Under the pieces are notes generated by a model, which was not told the DNA's origin, searched no databases, and was given only the letters and a program-made list of their open reading frames with translations. From assembly GCA_934234005.1 (NCBI GenBank), contig CAKQHC010000027.1, positions 1 to 16,110 of the forward strand: a stretch of 16,110 bases of DNA, written 5' to 3'. Positions within the stretch are counted from its first letter, which is position 1. Every line of letters begins with the position of its first letter. This DNA comes from an uncultured Methanomassiliicoccales archaeon. Lineage in GTDB: Archaea; Thermoplasmatota; Thermoplasmata; Methanomassiliicoccales; Methanomethylophilaceae. A program made the translations under genes and the position numbers. Shown here piece after piece: positions 1-7,460 of the stretch.

Positions 1-23
1 GACTGATACCGGAGGGAAGAAGG

Positions 24-896
24 ATGGATGGAAATACAAGTATTGAGGATTTGGAACAGCACCTGCTGTTTCACAAAGCGATGACCAACGATGCCGAATC
101 GTACAACAGAATCGGCGGATACATGGACATTCTTGCCAACGCGGGAAACGGAGAAAAACTGCAGGACCCCGTCGACGAGTCCATACGTTCCGTATTCAAC
201 CTGGTGTTGGAAAACGGAATCGACCCGTGGGAAATCGACCTGTCCGAATTCGTCAAAATGTATACCCGCAAGGTGAACAACAATACCTTCGATATGATCG
301 TGGCCGGAAAGCTTCTCTTTATGGCGTACAAGATTCTGAGAATGCAGTCCGAATCCACACGTACGCTCTCCGAACCTCCTGCGGAAGAATGTTTCGAGGA
401 ACCGATCGACGAGTCTTTCTTCGAGGATGACGAGTGCCCGATGTTTGTTCCCGAGGTATCGTTCCGCGAAGCATACCACAAGGAGCCCACCCGCCCGGTT
501 ACCATGTACGAGCTTATCGACGCCTTCGAGGGTGCGAGAAAGGAGATCGACATACAGAAGGAGAGGGAAAGAGTCAGAGCCGAACTCAAAGCGAAGGAAC
601 CCAGAACATTCGACAACAAGGCCCACGACGAAGACGACGAGAAAGCCGTCGAGGGAGTCTGGCAGAAGATTCTGAAATTGGGTGCCGGACTGATTCCGAT
701 TACCGATCTGTATGTCAGCGACATCCGTGCCAACATAACGACATTTGTATCGGTCCTTCACCTCGTGAGGGACGGACGTCTCGATGTCCACCAGGATTCT
801 CTTCCGTACGGGGAGATTACCATCGAGATAATAACCGACGGTGTCGAAGGCAAGCTCGAGGACGGAGACAACCGTATCCCTGAGGCAGCTGTATGA
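24..896 (+). CDS. scpA: Segregation and condensation protein A (kleisin)
   Basis: ScpA is the kleisin subunit that bridges the SMC heads and binds ScpB in chromosome condensation and segregation. Over 290 residues, the N-terminal kleisin part is visible at about residues 47-108 (DPVDESIRSVFNLVLENGID then a DLSEF helix and an aliphatic helix). A charged, acidic linker runs from about 110 to 210, and the C-terminal winged helix at about 215-270 includes FVSVLHLVRDGRLDV, close to the family's FLALLELVRxGxV pattern. The ATG at 24 has GGAGG at 11-15 with an 8-base spacer. A TGA at 4-6 may end an upstream gene, by analogy possibly smc, but that gene is outside the window. The scpB start overlaps this stop (ATGA), which supports the call. 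Sequence similarity to bacterial ScpA is modest, as is usual for archaeal members. Confidence 0.85.
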   Translation: MDGNTSIEDLEQHLLFHKAMTNDAESYNRIGGYMDILANAGNGEKLQDPVDESIRSVFNLVLENGIDPWEIDLSEFVKMYTRKVNNNTFDMIVAGKLLFMAYKILRMQSESTRTLSEPPAEECFEEPIDESFFEDDECPMFVPEVSFREAYHKEPTRPVTMYELIDAFEGARKEIDIQKERERVRAELKAKEPRTFDNKAHDEDDEKAVEGVWQKILKLGAGLIPITDLYVSDIRANITTFVSVLHLVRDGRLDVHQDSLPYGEITIEIITDGVEGKLEDGDNRIPEAAV

Positions 897-1408
897 AATC
901 GGACGTAAAGGGTGCCGTGGAGGCTGCGCTGTTTTCCAGTGCCGAAGGTCTCCGCATATCCCAGATTGCCGAAAAGACGGGATTCGCGGACGAAGACATA
1001 CGTGTTGCGCTGCACGATCTCCGCAAAGAGTACGACGACCGCGATTCCGCCATAGTTATCGGAAAAATCGGAAACGACTACAGGATGATGCTCCGTTCGG
1101 ATTATACCGAATATACCGGAACTTTCGCCAAGGCGGAGATGGCTCCCGGAGTCATGCGCACGCTGAGTACGATAGCATACAATCAGCCGGTCCTTCAGTC
1201 CAAACTCGTGGATACCCGCGGGCCCAGGGCATACGAGGACGTTCAGAAGCTGATTGACATGGGATTCGTTTCCGCAAAGAAATGCGGTCAGACGAAGGAA
1301 CTGTCAACAACCAACCATTTTGCGGAGTATTTCGGCATAGGTTCGTCCAAGAAGTCCGACATACGTGCGTGGATTGAAGCCCAGGCACGTAACGCCAAGC
1401 CGGAATGA
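893..1408 (+). CDS. scpB: Segregation and condensation protein B
   Basis: ScpB is the double winged-helix partner of ScpA in the SMC complex. The first winged helix covers about residues 4-70 (VEAALFSSAEGLRISQIAEKTG, then a GNDYRM strand). The second begins near 85 and contains LSTIAYNQPVLQSKLVDTRG, the counterpart of the family hallmark LxxIAYxQPxTRxxIxxIRG. It ends with TTNHFAEYFGI at 139-149, matching the TTxxFLxYFGL signature. The length of 171 aa is normal for archaeal members. The ATG at 893 overlaps the scpA stop as ATGA and has GAGG at 882-885, so translation is probably coupled to scpA. The stop is TGA. Confidence 0.9.
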   Translation: MKSDVKGAVEAALFSSAEGLRISQIAEKTGFADEDIRVALHDLRKEYDDRDSAIVIGKIGNDYRMMLRSDYTEYTGTFAKAEMAPGVMRTLSTIAYNQPVLQSKLVDTRGPRAYEDVQKLIDMGFVSAKKCGQTKELSTTNHFAEYFGIGSSKKSDIRAWIEAQARNAKPE

Positions 1409-1433
1409 CCGTTCAAATATTATACTGATTAAC

Positions 1434-1474
1434 GGATGCGAGGGGCGATACAAATGGAAGTGCCCCCCGCATCC
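1434..1474. repeat. Strong inverted repeat between scpB and the ABC transporter unit
   Basis: The left arm GGATGCG-A-GGGGC (1434-1446) pairs with the right arm GCCCC-C-CGCATCC (1462-1474): 12 of 13 positions match, with a single A.C mismatch and a 15-base loop. It lies 25 bases past the scpB stop and just upstream of a TATA-like element. No T-rich tract follows immediately, so it could be a transcript 3' end for scpAB, an RNA structure if transcription starts earlier (a second AT-rich element, AAATATTATA, lies at about 1415-1424), or an operator. The structure is seen directly; the role is open. Confidence 0.6.
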
Positions 1475-1482
1475 CGCATATC

Positions 1483-1518
1483 CGTTTACATTAATATGCG
1501 GAACAGGAGTTTATCGAT
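1483..1518 (+). promoter_or_regulatory. Probable promoter of the ABC transporter operon
   Basis: An AT-rich element TTTACATTAATATG (about 1484-1497) resembles an archaeal TATA box. A start about 25 bases downstream would fall near 1515, giving a leader of roughly 25-30 bases before the ATG at 1543. GTTTATCGAT (1509-1518), running into the palindrome ATCGATCGAT (1513-1522), sits over the predicted start site and could be an operator. Inferred from sequence pattern only. Confidence 0.4.
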
Positions 1519-1542
1519 CGATGTCGCAAACGGGGGTTGCAT

Positions 1543-3180
1543 ATGCCGTTGATTAAGAGGATTGACGAGTTTTCGGGTAATCCCAAGGTACGTTCCGCAT
1601 GGCTGAAGTTTGCGATAGTCGTATTTGCCGTAATCATAGTAATACCGTCGGTGTTCGTCGTCACCAAGCTGGCGACCGATTACGGTCTGGTATCCGATAC
1701 GCTTAACAACAGCCGGATGATGGATCTGATAATCGGAGCCATAGGCAATTCGTTCTCGCTGGCATTCGTGGTTACGATTATAGACATCATAGTCGGTCTG
1801 CCGATGGCCTGGATAATGGTCCGCAGGGAATTCAAAGGGAAAGGTTTCTTGGATACGCTTCTCGACATTCCTCTGGCTTTCCCTACAGCGGTTTTGGGGT
1901 TGTCGGTTGTCATGTTCTGGGGCGCACCGAACGGAATTCCGATTCCCGGATTGGGTTTGGTGGTGTCGCCGTACCTGATGATGATTTTCCTGCATATTCT
2001 GTTTACATATCCGTATATGGTACGTTCTCTGTCCGGTATTCTGGAGCAGATCGATCCGAATTACGAAACTGCCGCGATGACGCTGGGCGCATCCAAATGG
2101 ACTGCCGTGCGTACGATAACTCTTCCTCTGTTCCGTGCGGGTCTGGCAACAGGATTTATTCTTTGTTTTGCCAGATCGCTTTCGGAAACAGGAGGAACAT
2201 ACATCGCTCTGACCATAATGGGTTGCGAGAATACATTTTTCACGGGACCTACGTTTATAAGTGCGGCCAAGGAACTGTTCCCGTCCGAGTATATGGGTGC
2301 TATGATTGTCATAAGCGTGATAATGATTGTACTGGCATTGCTCATGCTGCTGTTTGTCAACAAGATAATCAAGAAATTCAGAATACCGATAAAGAAGGTG
2401 TGGCCGGATCTCGGCAGGCGCGTCAGCAGAGGGATACTTCCCAAGACGAAGGACGGAATCGCAATAGCGTTCTTTGTGCTGGTAGTTCTCATTCCGGCGT
2501 TCTTTATATTCGCATACCTGACCCAACCGATACCCGATATCGAATGGGGTACGTTGATGGGTTCGATAGGTATGTCCTTCCTCATAGCGGGTGCGGCACT
2601 GGTGTTCGACATAGTATTCGGAATACCTGTGGCCATGTATATTGCCAGACACAGAAACAGCAGGAAAGGAGAAATGCTCGATTCGCTTGTAAACGTTCCG
2701 CTTATAATACCGACGACGGCATTGGGATTTTCTCTGGCATTGTTCTGGGGAAGTCTCGGTATAGGGGATTCGGCCGCGGTAATTCTGTGTATCCTGGGCC
2801 ACGCTTCGTTTACATATCCTCTGGTTGTCAGGAATATAACCGGTGCTATAGAAGAAGTAGATCCTTCGTACGAGGAAGTCGCCATGACTCTCGGCGCTAA
2901 ACCGTTCCAGGCTTTCAGGAAGATTCTCCTGCCGATTGTAAAATCATCGGTTATAGCAGGGGGAATATTGGCATTTACAAGATCTCTGGGAGAAACAGGT
3001 GCGACGCTGTCCATCAGTTCTTCGGTCAATACAGTCCCGATTTACATAACGAATCTCGTTAAAGCAGGCGATTACGACCAGGCGGCGGTATGTTCGATTA
3101 TTCTCATCGTAATCTGTTTCATACTCATGATGGCCGTCAGAGCGCTTACCGCCAACAGGAGGAAGGGACGCGATGCCTGA
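1543..3180 (+). CDS. Fused two-domain ABC transporter permease
   Basis: A 545-residue membrane protein made of two homologous binding-protein-dependent permease halves. Each half carries an EAA-type cytoplasmic loop that docks on an ATPase: ETAAMTLGASKWTAVRTITLPL (from about 175) and EEVAMTLGAKPFQAFRKILLPI (from about 444). The duplication is obvious in further matching pairs, FTYPYMVRS/FTYPLVVRN and FARSLSETGGT/FTRSLGETGAT. Hydrophobic segments occur at about 22-43, 66-93, 108-127, 139-157, 197-212, 252-272 and again through the second half. The architecture fits the iron/thiamine/sulfate-molybdate type of importer (FbpB, ThiP, ModB relatives). The RSLxETGxT motif recalls ModB/CysT, so an oxyanion is one possibility, but the substrate is not determined. 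The ATG at 1543 follows GGGGG (1532-1536) by 6 bases; a TTG at 1537 is a less likely start. The stop overlaps the next gene by 8 bases. Confidence 0.85.
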   Translation: MPLIKRIDEFSGNPKVRSAWLKFAIVVFAVIIVIPSVFVVTKLATDYGLVSDTLNNSRMMDLIIGAIGNSFSLAFVVTIIDIIVGLPMAWIMVRREFKGKGFLDTLLDIPLAFPTAVLGLSVVMFWGAPNGIPIPGLGLVVSPYLMMIFLHILFTYPYMVRSLSGILEQIDPNYETAAMTLGASKWTAVRTITLPLFRAGLATGFILCFARSLSETGGTYIALTIMGCENTFFTGPTFISAAKELFPSEYMGAMIVISVIMIVLALLMLLFVNKIIKKFRIPIKKVWPDLGRRVSRGILPKTKDGIAIAFFVLVVLIPAFFIFAYLTQPIPDIEWGTLMGSIGMSFLIAGAALVFDIVFGIPVAMYIARHRNSRKGEMLDSLVNVPLIIPTTALGFSLALFWGSLGIGDSAAVILCILGHASFTYPLVVRNITGAIEEVDPSYEEVAMTLGAKPFQAFRKILLPIVKSSVIAGGILAFTRSLGETGATLSISSSVNTVPIYITNLVKAGDYDQAAVCSIILIVICFILMMAVRALTANRRKGRDA

Positions 3181-4276
3181 GATTACACTTGACAATGTCT
3201 GTAAGAAATTCGACGATTCTGTGGCTGCCGACAATCTGTGCCTTAATATCAGGGACGGAGAATATGTATGCATCCTGGGGCCCACGGGTGCAGGCAAGAC
3301 CACATGCATGAGGATGATATGCGGTCTGACCGTTCCGGATTCCGGCAGAATTCTGTTTGACGGGGAAGACATAACAAACAAAGACATTGATCTGCGCAAT
3401 GCGACCATGCTGTCGCAGACTTATTCGCTGTTCCCCCATATGTCGGTTTATGACAATGTGATGTTTGCGCCCAAAATTCATGAATGGCCCGAATCCACGT
3501 CAAAGCAGATTGTGCGCAGTATGATGAATATGGTCCACCTGGAACAGAAGGCGGATTGGATGCCGAACCAGTTGTCCGGGGGCCAACAGCAGCGTATAGC
3601 TCTGGCGCGTGCGCTTGCGTCCGGATCCAAAGTTTTGTTGTTGGACGAACCGTTGAGAGCATTGGATGCCAGGCTCAGAATCAATCTAAGAAAGGAACTC
3701 CGTTCGATGGCCAAGGAGATGGGTCTCACATGCATACATGTCACACACGACCAGGACGAAGCATTGGAGATGGCAGACAGGATTGCGGTTATACGCAAAG
3801 GCCGCATAATACAGTTCGACACTCCGAAAGACGTCTTTGATAATCCTGCCACGCCTTTTGTGGCCAATTTCGTGGGACGTTCCAATGTACTTGTGGGTAA
3901 AGTCAGATCCGTGGGCGAAAAGACAGTGGTCGAAGTAGGGCCCGGAATATTCATGGAAGCCAGATCCGGAGCGGTGACAATCGACCAAGATGTTGTTTTG
4001 ACCATTAAAGTGGGATCTACGAAAATACGCCATCGTGACGAAAACACGGACGGCGCATACTGTACCGGCCGTATAGAACGTATTCTGTACGAAGGCGTTA
4101 CGATAACCGTAGAGGTTATGGTGGAAGGCGTAGGTATCATTTCGTCCAAACTTCCCAACAGGAAATTCGACGATTACAAAGTAGGCGAGGAAGTGGAGAT
4201 TTCCTGGTCATATGACAAGGCATCGGTATTCCCGATGCCTTCCAACGGATTGGAAGAGGAAATGAGGCTGGACTGA
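3173..4276 (+). CDS. ABC transporter ATPase with TOBE-like C-terminus (first of two)
   Basis: A 367-residue importer ATPase of the CUT/FeCT/oxyanion class. Motifs: Walker A GPTGAGKT (36-43), Q-loop Gln82, signature LSGGQ (134-138), Walker B LLLDEP (155-160), H-loop His192 in HVTHDQDEA. A TOBE-like beta domain fills about 240-355. The D-loop reads RALD (162-165) instead of the usual SALD found in the sister ATPase, so the two nucleotide sites are probably unequal. The ATG at 3173 lies inside the end of the permease gene (8-base overlap) and is preceded by AGGAGG at 3157-3162, so translation is coupled. With the neighbouring ATPase it likely forms a heterodimer beneath the fused permease. The protein ends in GLEEEMRLD, nearly the same tail as the second ATPase. 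Confidence 0.9.
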   Translation: MPEITLDNVCKKFDDSVAADNLCLNIRDGEYVCILGPTGAGKTTCMRMICGLTVPDSGRILFDGEDITNKDIDLRNATMLSQTYSLFPHMSVYDNVMFAPKIHEWPESTSKQIVRSMMNMVHLEQKADWMPNQLSGGQQQRIALARALASGSKVLLLDEPLRALDARLRINLRKELRSMAKEMGLTCIHVTHDQDEALEMADRIAVIRKGRIIQFDTPKDVFDNPATPFVANFVGRSNVLVGKVRSVGEKTVVEVGPGIFMEARSGAVTIDQDVVLTIKVGSTKIRHRDENTDGAYCTGRIERILYEGVTITVEVMVEGVGIISSKLPNRKFDDYKVGEEVEISWSYDKASVFPMPSNGLEEEMRLD

Positions 4277-5361
4277 TGGGAAAAATAAAATTGGAACACA
4301 TCTCGATGAAGTTCGGCAAATTCTATGCCGTAAGAGACATAAATCTGGAGATAAACAACGGCGAATACGTGACAGTACTGGGTCCGTCCGGATGCGGAAA
4401 GACGACACTTATCAAAGTCATTTCCGGAATATGGACTCCTACGGACGGCCGCATATATGTGGACGGTCTCGATGTTACCGATGTTCCGATCGAAGACCGT
4501 GATGTAGGATACGTATTCCAAAACATTGCCCTGTTCCCGCACATGAATCTTAAGGACAACGTTTCGTACAGCCCCAGAGTGAAGGCACAGGGTCAGGAGA
4601 GCATGGATTCGCTTTCGGGCGAGTATCTCGAATTGGTAAAGATGCTTTCGCGTGCCGGAATGTTCCCCAACGAACTTTCGGGAGGAGAACAGCAAAAGGT
4701 GGCAATCGCACGCGCACTGGCATCCGGATCCAGGATGCTTATGCTGGACGAACCGCTGTCCGCATTGGATGCACGCGTCCGTGTGGAACTCAGATACGAG
4801 ATACGCAGGATGGTTAAGAAGCTGGGTATAACCGTGTTGCATGTTACGCACGACCAGGAGGAGGCAATGTCCGTATCCGACCGCATTGTTCTGATGCGTT
4901 ACGGTACGATAGCCGAGATGGCATCGCCTCTGGACATGTACAGGCATCCGAAATCCATATTCGCCGCCAATTTCATAGGCGAGACGAATCTTTTGGAATG
5001 TACCGTGTCGGACAAATCCAAAACGGGCAAGACAAAGGTACGTCTGAGAGGGGGACCCGAGGTCAGGGTTTCCAAAACAACGTTCAGCGTAGGGGATCCG
5101 GTTGTAATATCGGTACGTCCCGAACATGTTTATCCCGCATTGGACGGGCTTTCGGCCGAGGTCACGGCCGTTGTGTTTATGGGTACTTATTGGAGAGTAC
5201 GTACGTTCGCAGAAACCCGCGACAACGTAGACTACAATGTATCCGCCGACGACGAGATTCCTTCCGTCGGAGACCAGGTTCATCTGGTGTTTAACAAGAA
5301 GGCAGTCGTCGTATTTGCAAGACCCGAAGGTGGAATCGAGGAGGAGATTAGACTTGAGTGA
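4276..5361 (+). CDS. ABC transporter ATPase with TOBE-like C-terminus (second of two)
   Basis: A 361-residue ATPase with fully canonical motifs: Walker A GPSGCGKT (36-43), Q-loop Gln82 in VFQNIALFPHM, signature LSGGE (134-138), Walker B LMLDEP (155-160), D-loop SALD (162-165) and H-loop His192 in HVTHDQEEA. A TOBE-like domain follows from about 235, including ISVRPEHVYPA. The start codon shares one base with the stop of the first ATPase; GAGG at 4264-4267, 8 bases upstream, serves as ribosome site and is read in the upstream frame as part of the EMRLD tail. The C-terminus GIEEEIRLE resembles the first ATPase's tail. It probably powers the fused permease together with the first ATPase; the substrate is unknown. 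Confidence 0.9.
   Translation: MGKIKLEHISMKFGKFYAVRDINLEINNGEYVTVLGPSGCGKTTLIKVISGIWTPTDGRIYVDGLDVTDVPIEDRDVGYVFQNIALFPHMNLKDNVSYSPRVKAQGQESMDSLSGEYLELVKMLSRAGMFPNELSGGEQQKVAIARALASGSRMLMLDEPLSALDARVRVELRYEIRRMVKKLGITVLHVTHDQEEAMSVSDRIVLMRYGTIAEMASPLDMYRHPKSIFAANFIGETNLLECTVSDKSKTGKTKVRLRGGPEVRVSKTTFSVGDPVVISVRPEHVYPALDGLSAEVTAVVFMGTYWRVRTFAETRDNVDYNVSADDEIPSVGDQVHLVFNKKAVVVFARPEGGIEEEIRLE
5338..5346 (+). promoter_or_regulatory. Ribosome binding site deciding the TTG start of the DUF47 gene
   Basis: GAGGAGGAG lies 7 bases before the TTG at 5354 and inside the last codons of the second ATPase, where it encodes three glutamates. It is the only strong ribosome site near the 5' end of the DUF47 gene. 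It places the start at 5354 rather than at the in-frame ATG at 5237, which would overlap the ATPase by 125 bases. Confidence 0.65.
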
Positions 5362-6034
5362 AGACGGAAAGAATCTGTTGGAATGGTTCGGAAAGAGAAA
5401 GGAAAATGTTTTGCAGAGCGGAATCGGGACACACGCGCTCGCGGTCCTCGATTGTGTCTTGGAACTTAACATCTGTCTGAGAAGTATGGAAAACGGCGAA
5501 ACTTCCAGTGCGGAAAAGAGCATTGAAAGGCTGTTCGTAAATGAGAAGAAGGCCGATTCTATCGAAGACCAGCTCTGCGAACAGCTGAGCATAGGGGATC
5601 TCAACATACAGGAGAGGGAGGATCTTCTTCATTTCGTACGCAAGATCGATAACATAGCCAATTGGGCAAAGGAGGCTGCGCTTCACGTCCGTCTGATAAA
5701 CGAAATCGGATTGGTTATACCCAAAGACATATGGAACAATCTGGCAGGAATAGGTTCGGAGCTCGAAACAGAGGTTAAGTACCTGATGAATGCGATAAAA
5801 CTCCTGGGTACGGACGGTCCGGAGATACACAACTGCGTGCAGGGAGTGAAGGATCAGGAGTCCATCATCGACCGTCTGAACCACTCGGCGGAAAGGGTTG
5901 CATACACAACAAATATGGATTACAAGTCCCTTATGCTCGTGTCGGAAGTCCTCAATTCTTTAGAGATGGCAGCCGACACGGGAAAATCATGTGCGGATAC
6001 AATCAGTATTCTCACGGTTGCAAGGAGATTATAA
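5354..6034 (+). CDS. PhoU-like DUF47 family protein
   Basis: A 226-residue, largely helical protein of the DUF47/PhoU-divergent family. The opening LLEWFGKRKENVLQSGIGTH corresponds to the family N-terminus (FGKKKENPxxxLLxEHA). Glu/Asp-rich positions typical of PhoU metal sites follow, in NEKKADSIEDQL and REDLLHFVRKIDNIANWAKEAA. Family members are cytosolic and usually accompany PiT phosphate permeases as regulators. Here the partner is an ABC transporter instead: the TTG start overlaps the second ATPase stop by 8 bases, and the ribosome site is inside that gene. By position it may modulate the transporter or respond to its substrate, which is inference. glmM starts one base past its stop. Confidence 0.8.
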   Translation: MSEDGKNLLEWFGKRKENVLQSGIGTHALAVLDCVLELNICLRSMENGETSSAEKSIERLFVNEKKADSIEDQLCEQLSIGDLNIQEREDLLHFVRKIDNIANWAKEAALHVRLINEIGLVIPKDIWNNLAGIGSELETEVKYLMNAIKLLGTDGPEIHNCVQGVKDQESIIDRLNHSAERVAYTTNMDYKSLMLVSEVLNSLEMAADTGKSCADTISILTVARRL

Positions 6035-6035
6035 A

Positions 6036-7391
6036 ATGGGAAAAATGTTCGGAACGAACGGTGTCAGAGGCGTAGTCAATGGTTATATGAGCTCAGAGTT
6101 GGCTCTGCAGATGGGTAAAGCCATCGGTACCGAGTATGGCGGCAAGGTAGCATTGGCTACCGATACCAGGGTTTCGGCAGATATGCTGTCTTCCGCAGTT
6201 GCATCCGGATTAATGGCCGTAGGGTGCGATGTTTTGTTTTTGGGAATAGTACCCACGCCTGCATTACAGTATTATGTTAAAACACACGATGACGTTTCCG
6301 GCGGTGTGATGATTACGGCATCGCATAACCCTCCGGAGTTTAACGGTATCAAGTGCATAGCCAGTGACGGTACGGAAGCTTCCCATTCAGAAGAATCCAA
6401 TATCGAGCGTTTATACGAGACCGAGATTCCGTGTGCGGAATGGTCCAAAATAGGCGAAATGCATGAGGTAAGCGGTGCCGGAGAGGCATACGTGGATGCA
6501 GTCATTTCCAAACTCGGCAACAGTCTGGCAATACGCAATGCGGGTCTGAAGGTTGTTCTGGACTGTGCCAACGGCGCAGCGTTCGAAACAACGCCTTTGC
6601 TTTTGAAAAAGCTCGGAGTCCGCGCAATAACGCTGAACAGCAACGCACAGGGAGAATTTCCCGGACACAACAGCGAACCTACGGAAGACAATCTTGCCGA
6701 TCTGAAAGCGCTTACGGTGTCATGCGGGGCCAATTTGGGTATTGCCCACGACGGAGACGCGGACAGATGTGTGTTTGTGGACGAGAAAGGCAATTTTGTA
6801 GCCGGAGACAAAACGCTTGCACTCATATCCAGAGCAATTCTGGGACACGAGAAAGGAGGAATAGTCGTGACGCCCGTGGCAACGTCTTCTCTTGTAGAAG
6901 AAGTAGTGAAGGATGCCGGAGGATCCGTCGTGTATACGGCAGTCGGATCGCCCACGGTAGCCAGGGAGATGATAAAAGACGGAGGCGTGTTCGGCGGAGA
7001 GGAGAACGGCGGTCTGATATTCCCCAAGATGCAGTATTGCCGTGACGGCGCTATGGGAATAGCGACAATGTTGGAGTCCCTCATAACTTACGGCCCCCTG
7101 TCCAAACAGCTCGAATCTTTGCCCGTGTATTATACCAGCAAAGCTAAAATCAAATGTCCGGAAGAGAGGAAGCAGGCTCTCCTCGATTACTTCAGGAAGA
7201 ACGCGGAGGGAAAAGTCGACGATACCGACGGTGTCAAGATTCTTTTCGACAACGGATGGGTTCTTCTCCGTCCTTCCGGAACAGAGCCCATATTCAGGAT
7301 TTATTCCGAATCCAAAGACGCGGAAGTTTCCGAAACAAGAGCAAACCAGTATCTGGCTCAGGCAGAAGAGTTCCTTAGCAAGAAAGATTGA
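6036..7391 (+). CDS. glmM: Phosphoglucosamine mutase (alpha-D-phosphohexomutase family)
   Basis: Converts glucosamine-6-phosphate to glucosamine-1-phosphate on the way to UDP-GlcNAc in the cytosol. Over 451 residues all four family signatures are present: phosphoserine loop TASHNP with Ser96, metal-binding DGDADRC (239-245), sugar-binding GEENGG (321-326) and phosphate-binding RPSGTEP (412-418). The opening MFGTNGVRG fits the GlmM/archaeal PMM group. Substrate choice between glucosamine and mannose or glucose phosphates is not fully set by these motifs, so a phosphomannomutase role remains possible. The ATG at 6036 has AAGGAG at 6022-6027, one base after the DUF47 stop. An upstream in-frame ATG at 5991 would overlap DUF47 and is not favoured. 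It is probably the last gene of the transporter transcript. Confidence 0.88.
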   Translation: MGKMFGTNGVRGVVNGYMSSELALQMGKAIGTEYGGKVALATDTRVSADMLSSAVASGLMAVGCDVLFLGIVPTPALQYYVKTHDDVSGGVMITASHNPPEFNGIKCIASDGTEASHSEESNIERLYETEIPCAEWSKIGEMHEVSGAGEAYVDAVISKLGNSLAIRNAGLKVVLDCANGAAFETTPLLLKKLGVRAITLNSNAQGEFPGHNSEPTEDNLADLKALTVSCGANLGIAHDGDADRCVFVDEKGNFVAGDKTLALISRAILGHEKGGIVVTPVATSSLVEEVVKDAGGSVVYTAVGSPTVAREMIKDGGVFGGEENGGLIFPKMQYCRDGAMGIATMLESLITYGPLSKQLESLPVYYTSKAKIKCPEERKQALLDYFRKNAEGKVDDTDGVKILFDNGWVLLRPSGTEPIFRIYSESKDAEVSETRANQYLAQAEEFLSKKD

Positions 7392-7395
7392 AACC

Positions 7396-7413
7396 GACGG
7401 GGGCAACCCCGTC
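7396..7413. terminator. Hairpin between the convergent glmM and agmatinase genes
   Basis: A perfect 7-bp stem GACGGGG/CCCCGTC closes a GCAA (GNRA-type) tetraloop, 4 bases past the glmM stop. No clear T-run follows on either strand, so it may be a transcript 3' end or RNA-stabilising structure rather than a classical terminator. The rest of the 69-base spacer shows only a weak inverted repeat TTACC/GGTAA (7444-7460). Confidence 0.45.
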
Positions 7414-7460
7414 ACAAACCATTAACAATCCAATGGGCGGATTTTACCTCGGTTCGGTAA

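Noticed and set aside
1365..1556. Small plus-strand frame spanning the scpB end and spacer
   Set aside because: Out of frame with scpB for a third of its length, no ribosome site, and it covers the inverted repeat and promoter.
1486..2802. 438-codon open frame on the minus strand
   Set aside because: Lies opposite the well-supported permease; composition is low-complexity Arg/His/Tyr/Gln-rich with no recognisable domain. It is a shadow of the permease codons.
5237..5353. Upstream ATG extension of the DUF47 gene
   Set aside because: It would overlap the second ATPase by 125 bases, adds non-homologous residues and ignores the strong ribosome site before the TTG at 5354.
4174..5607. 477-codon open frame on the minus strand
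   Set aside because: Antisense to the second ATPase and the DUF47 start; no family resemblance, while the plus strand has full ABC motifs.
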